The notes beneath the pieces were generated by a model. The model had not been told where the DNA came from and did not search any database. It saw only the letters and a program-made list of their open reading frames with translations. Of a DNA stretch of 11,277 nt, positions 8,319-11,277 are shown in pieces. The stretch's first letter is position 1. Every line of letters starts with the position of its first letter. Origin of the DNA: Acidobacteriota bacterium (GTDB lineage: Bacteria; Acidobacteriota; Terriglobia; Terriglobales; Acidobacteriaceae); NCBI GenBank assembly GCA_021780095.1, contig JAJXZK010000372.1:1-11277 (forward strand), written 5' to 3'. The translations under genes were made by a program, and so were the position numbers.

Positions 8319-10130
8319 ATGCGCTCGCTGTTCCTGCTGCTTATTGGTCTTTTTCTGGCCCACGGCACCGCTTTTGCCCAAGGCATTCGGCTGGTCGATG
8401 TATATCCCGACAAAGCGCGTTACGCACCTTCAGAACCGGTAAAGCTGGTTGTCGAACTCAGCGGACAGCCCGAAGGAAGCGAAGAGATCGCAGCCTCGAT
8501 CTCGCGGCTCGGCCGGACTCTGGGCAACTGCGGGCCCCTCAAGCTCGCTTCCGGCGAAGCCGCATTGCAAACGATTCCATGCACCGTTCCGGCGGACGAC
8601 TACCAGGGATACCTGGTGACGGTGCAGCTGACGAAGGCAGGGGGACGCGAACTGGAGACGCGCGAAACGGCCATCGATATTTCGTCGGACTGGAAGCGGT
8701 TTCCCCGCTACGGGTATTTGGCCCACTACAACGCCGATGAGGGTACAGATCCGAAGGTGTGGATTACAGAGCTGAATCGCTTTCACATCGATGGGCTGGA
8801 GTTTTATGACTTCCAATGGCGGCACGACATGCCGCTTGCGGGCACTGTGGAATATCCGGCAGCCACGTGGAAAGACATTGCAGGTCGGACGGTCGATGGC
8901 GCGATGGTGAGAGATCTCATCGACCAGGCGCATCGCTACAACATGATGGCAATGGCCTACAACGCCAGCTATAGCGCCTATGACGACGTCTTCGTGCGAT
9001 CTCAGGACAAGCTGCCGCTGCGATGGGCGATCTGGGGCACGTCCGACGGTCCGCGAACGGAGGCGACGGCCAAATCCCTCGAGTTGCAGAACACCACGGA
9101 CTGGTCGACTCATCGCCTTTTCTATATGAACCAGGGCGATCCGGGCTGGCAGCACTACCTCTTCGGCCAGATGCACGAACTCTTCGAGGTGTATCCGTTT
9201 GATGGATGGCACGTGGATACCTTCGGGGAAAAAGGTGGGTACGCATTTGACGGGTCGCGCGTGGACTTCATCTCGGGTTTTCGTTCGTTCATCGATCATG
9301 CCAGCGCCGCACTGCACAAGCGGATTCTGTTTAATGCCGTGGGCACGCTGGGCCAGGAACGGATCGCGCGCTCGGCCGCGGACTTTGTCTACTCCGAACT
9401 TTGGGAAGACAATGAGACATTTGCCGGAATCCAGGTTGCGGCGGAGCAGGTTCATGTCGCGAATCCGCGCGACGGTTACGTAATTGCCGCGTACATGCAC
9501 AAGGAGCCTGCGACTGGTCCAGTCCCGAAAGCGAAGGAATTCAACCCGCCAAGCGTGCTGCTGACCGATGCGGCCATCTTCGCTTCGGGAGCGGCACACA
9601 TTGAGCTGGGCGACGGCAATCGCATGCTTTCCCGGGAGTACTTTCCTGCGGATACGCGCCTTGCTGTTTCCCCCGCGTTGCACGCGGCGCTGCGCCACTA
9701 CTACGACTTTTTGACGGCTTACGAAAACTATCTGCGAGACAATATAGACCTGCAACCATGCGGCGTGCAAGTGAATGTTGCCAATCAGATCACGAATAGG
9801 ATGGCGGTTCCGAATACGATCTGGACGATCACGCGACGCAAGGGTGACACCACGATTGTGCACCTCATCAACCTTCTGGGATCGAACGATCCGCATTGGC
9901 GCGATGTCTACATGACGCGTCCTGTTCCGCCTACCCTGGATGGACTGCATCTGCAGATTTCCTCGCCGGAGAAGGTAGAGTCAGTAGGATGGGCGTCACC
10001 GGATGTGAACGGTGGAGAGTTTCACGCCGTTTCCTTCAAGATTCGCAAAGATGCGGAGGCGCAATGGATAGAATTCACCCTGCCGACGCTTGAATACTGG
10101 GATACGGTGCTAATCAAGACTCGAAAATAG
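8319..10130 (+). CDS. Secreted glycoside hydrolase family 66 enzyme (dextranase-like)
   Basis: A 603-residue protein starting at ATG 8319. A TTG at 8304 would add five residues, but the ATG starts cleanly with the signal peptide MRSLFLLLIGLFLAHGTAFA, cut before QG. Residues ~21-130 are an N-terminal Ig-like beta-sandwich, ~130-480 a (beta/alpha)8 barrel, and the rest a C-terminal beta-sandwich, the usual GH66 layout. Family hallmarks are LEFYDFQWRH (160-169), MAYNASYSA (212-220) and GWHVDTFGEKG (296-306). By family pattern D300 in HVDT is the probable nucleophile and E360 in YSELW the probable acid/base. GH66 members cleave alpha-1,6-glucan (dextran) internally or convert it to cyclic isomaltooligosaccharides. 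No carbohydrate-binding insertion like that of the cyclising enzymes is seen and the length is short, which favours a dextranase. It lies 80 bp after the regulator on the same strand with no terminator between, so co-transcription is possible. Product specificity is inference. Confidence 0.88.
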   Translation: MRSLFLLLIGLFLAHGTAFAQGIRLVDVYPDKARYAPSEPVKLVVELSGQPEGSEEIAASISRLGRTLGNCGPLKLASGEAALQTIPCTVPADDYQGYLVTVQLTKAGGRELETRETAIDISSDWKRFPRYGYLAHYNADEGTDPKVWITELNRFHIDGLEFYDFQWRHDMPLAGTVEYPAATWKDIAGRTVDGAMVRDLIDQAHRYNMMAMAYNASYSAYDDVFVRSQDKLPLRWAIWGTSDGPRTEATAKSLELQNTTDWSTHRLFYMNQGDPGWQHYLFGQMHELFEVYPFDGWHVDTFGEKGGYAFDGSRVDFISGFRSFIDHASAALHKRILFNAVGTLGQERIARSAADFVYSELWEDNETFAGIQVAAEQVHVANPRDGYVIAAYMHKEPATGPVPKAKEFNPPSVLLTDAAIFASGAAHIELGDGNRMLSREYFPADTRLAVSPALHAALRHYYDFLTAYENYLRDNIDLQPCGVQVNVANQITNRMAVPNTIWTITRRKGDTTIVHLINLLGSNDPHWRDVYMTRPVPPTLDGLHLQISSPEKVESVGWASPDVNGGEFHAVSFKIRKDAEAQWIEFTLPTLEYWDTVLIKTRK

Positions 10131-10174
10131 TAATAGGAGTTCCCGGGTCGCACGATTTGCCAGACATTCAACCG

Positions 10175-11003
10175 CAGGGCAATCGCACTTGAAATTGTCC
10201 TGAACCACATTTGGCACGGATCATGTTTGCCACTTACATAGAGGGTTGAGAGGCATGAAGTTCCTTTCAAGGGGGATTTCATGTCGAGAGAAGACACGCT
10301 GGAGCAGTTTGGTGCCTGCTGGGAAGGTCTTGAGGACCCGCGCAGCGGCAATGCCGCGCTGCACGACTTTCACGAACTGCTGATGATCGCTTTGTGCGCT
10401 GTACTGTGCGGCTGTCAGGGTGCGGTGGACATGGCGCTTTTTGCCGAAAGCAAAGAGCCGTTTCTGCGCGGCTTTCTCACCTTGGCCAATGGGGTGCCGA
10501 GCCACGACACCTTCAGCCGCCTGTTCCGCAATCTCGATCCGGATCAGTTTCGCGATTCATTTCAGCGGTTTATGACGCAGTTCTCGGAGCCATTGCAAGG
10601 CGTGGTGGCCATCGATGGCAAGGTGTTGCGCCGATCGTTTGATCGGGCCAGCGGCAAGTCGGCGCTACACATGGTCAGCGCCTGGGGATGCCGGCAGCGC
10701 TTGGTGCTGGCCCAGATCGCTACCGATGCCAAGTCCAACGAGATTACGGCGGTGCCCAAGCTGTTGCGGATGCTGTCCCTGAAGGGCACTATTGTGACTG
10801 CCGATGCCCTCAACTGCCAGCGCACCATCGCCGGGCAAATCGTAGAACAAAAGGGCGATTATGCTCTGGCGCTGAAGGGAAATCAAGGTACGCTGCATGA
10901 CGATGCGGTTTTGCTTTTTGACGATCCGGAGCTGAAAGCGAGCCGGTCCGCGCCGATAGTCGAGGCCGATCACGGGCGCATCGAGGTGCGCACGGGACGC
11001 TGG
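10175..11003 (+). mobile_element. Truncated ISAs1-family insertion sequence
   Basis: The transposase defines the family. CAGGGCAATCGCACTTGAA, starting at 10175, resembles the CAGGGC-type left ends of ISAs1 elements and sits about 100 bp before the transposase start, a normal distance. No matching right end (a GCCCTG-type terminus) occurs downstream in the window, and transposase homology stops near 11003, so the right part of the element is missing. Target-site duplications therefore cannot be tested. The left boundary is a recall-based call; the right boundary is where protein similarity ends. Confidence 0.6.
10253..10265 (+). repeat. Left copy of a 13-bp inverted repeat flanking the transposase
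   Basis: GCATGAAGTTCCT here recurs exactly, inverted, at 11059-11071. This left copy lies in the leader just upstream of the transposase ribosome binding site (GGGGGA at 10271-10276). It is internal to the likely IS end at 10175, so it is not obviously the terminal repeat of the element. Confidence 0.6.
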
Positions 11004-11058
11004 CAGAAATGTGTCGCGTTTCACGGCTATATTATGATACACGAAGTTCGCATTTTCC

Positions 11059-11071
11059 AGGAACTTCATGC
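11059..11071 (-). repeat. Right copy of the 13-bp inverted repeat
   Basis: AGGAACTTCATGC is the exact reverse complement of 10253-10265. Locally it also forms a small hairpin with GAAGTTC at 11043-11049 (7-bp stem, 11-nt loop). It lies 56 bp beyond the point where transposase similarity ends. Confidence 0.55.
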
Positions 11072-11091
11072 ACTGCAATATAGTCATATAA

Positions 11092-11107
11092 TCCCCGGAC
11101 GCGGGGA
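11092..11107. repeat. Short GC-rich hairpin in post-IS sequence
   Basis: TCCCCG-GACG-CGGGGA is a perfect 6-bp stem with a 4-nt loop. It is followed only by AATTT, so a terminator on the plus strand is weak at best. It directly follows a TATAAT hexamer (11087-11092) that has no proper -35 partner. Confidence 0.4.
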
Positions 11108-11129
11108 ATTTCATCCTGAGCCCGAGTGA

Positions 11130-11277
11130 GCTCCGCTTTCCAGGCACACTATTCGCGCACCGACCCCATACACGATACTGCGAAATATGCAGCCACACGG
11201 CGCGTGGTTGATTTATGCCGGATCAGTTGCCTTCGCCTCAATCCACTAAAACTTCGGAAGCGACGACCTTCGCGATA
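11130..11277. other. Right-edge sequence with no supported gene
   Basis: No ribosome-binding-site-supported start or known protein similarity was seen. Two very short open stretches touch the edge: ATG at 11215 (plus, 21 codons, open at the end) and a minus-strand frame ending in TGA at 11240-11238 that reads IAKVVASEVLVD. The latter could be the C-terminus of a gene entering from the right, but twelve residues are too few to call. Confidence 0.35.

Larger units (their letters stand above)
10281..11129 (+). pseudogene. ISAs1-family transposase, C-terminally truncated
   Basis: ATG at 10281 follows GGGGGA with a 4-nt spacer. The first ~240 residues match ISAs1 (H-repeat-associated) transposases: the N-terminal associated domain (DPRSGNAALHDFHELLMIALCAVLCG, GVPSHDTFSRLFR), then DDE-domain motifs AIDGKVLRRSFD (D112), DAKSNEITAVPKLL, VTADALNCQ (D175), YALALKGNQG and ADHGRIEVRT. 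After GRW (residue 241, near 11003) the sequence no longer resembles the family and stops 41 residues later, at 282 residues against a usual ~370. The expected C-terminal part with HWxxEN, HWxLDVxxxED and the third catalytic Glu is absent from all frames to the window end. The protein should therefore be inactive. Lost by deletion or recombination; the cause cannot be seen here. Confidence 0.88.

Noticed and set aside
8301..8325. GCATG-N7-CATGC dyad over the GH66 start as a translational control hairpin
   Set aside because: The stem is only 5 bp and arises from two nearby ATG words; too weak to support a regulatory claim.
8430..9950. A 506-codon open frame antisense to the GH66 gene
   Set aside because: Its translation shows no domain, and it is explained by the high-GC codon pattern of the strongly supported GH66 gene on the other strand.
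11104..11123. Possible right end of the IS (AATTTCA followed by GAGCCC)
   Set aside because: It shares a TGAAATT core and a GGGC word with the left end when inverted, but the spacing differs by about 3 bp and the GCCCTG terminus is not matched. No flanking target duplication was found.
10665..11198. A 177-codon minus-strand frame across the transposase
   Set aside because: Most of it is antisense to conserved transposase motifs. The MKFLENANF start within it has no ribosome binding site.

Overview
The window reads as part of the chromosome of an Acidobacteriota bacterium, most likely of the Terriglobia type. This is inferred from family composition rather than from a marker gene: a very large outer-membrane receptor with an N-terminal carboxypeptidase-regulatory-like domain, a winged-helix regulator fused to PD40/TolB-like propeller repeats, a secreted TPR protein, and high-GC coding sequence. 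There are five protein-coding units. No rRNA, tRNA or CRISPR array was recognised.

Left part, minus strand. A 1243-residue TonB-dependent receptor (5728 to 1997) is followed by a secreted TPR protein that starts at about 1835 and runs off the left edge. A strong intrinsic terminator hairpin lies between them, only about 30 nt before the TPR start codon. It should limit TPR expression relative to the receptor. Middle, 5729-6039. This 311-bp divergent control region carries short direct repeats, a small dyad and a TATAAT box for the rightward gene.

Right part, plus strand. A membrane one-component regulator (6040-8238) has an OmpR-type winged helix in the cytoplasm, one transmembrane helix, and about twelve PD40 repeats, enough for two six-bladed propellers, predicted to lie in the periplasm. 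It is followed after 80 bp by a secreted glycoside hydrolase of family GH66 (8319-10130), the family of dextranases and cycloisomaltooligosaccharide glucanotransferases. A remnant of an ISAs1-family insertion sequence follows. Its transposase (10281 onward) keeps the first two catalytic Asp residues but loses homology near 11003, before the third catalytic residue. The last ~270 bp hold small inverted repeats and no supported gene.

Taken together, receptor, TPR protein, membrane sensor-regulator and GH66 enzyme look like a compact candidate system for sensing, cleaving and importing an alpha-1,6-glucan such as dextran. Each protein family is recognised with good confidence. Their joint function and the identity of the ligand are inference from gene order.
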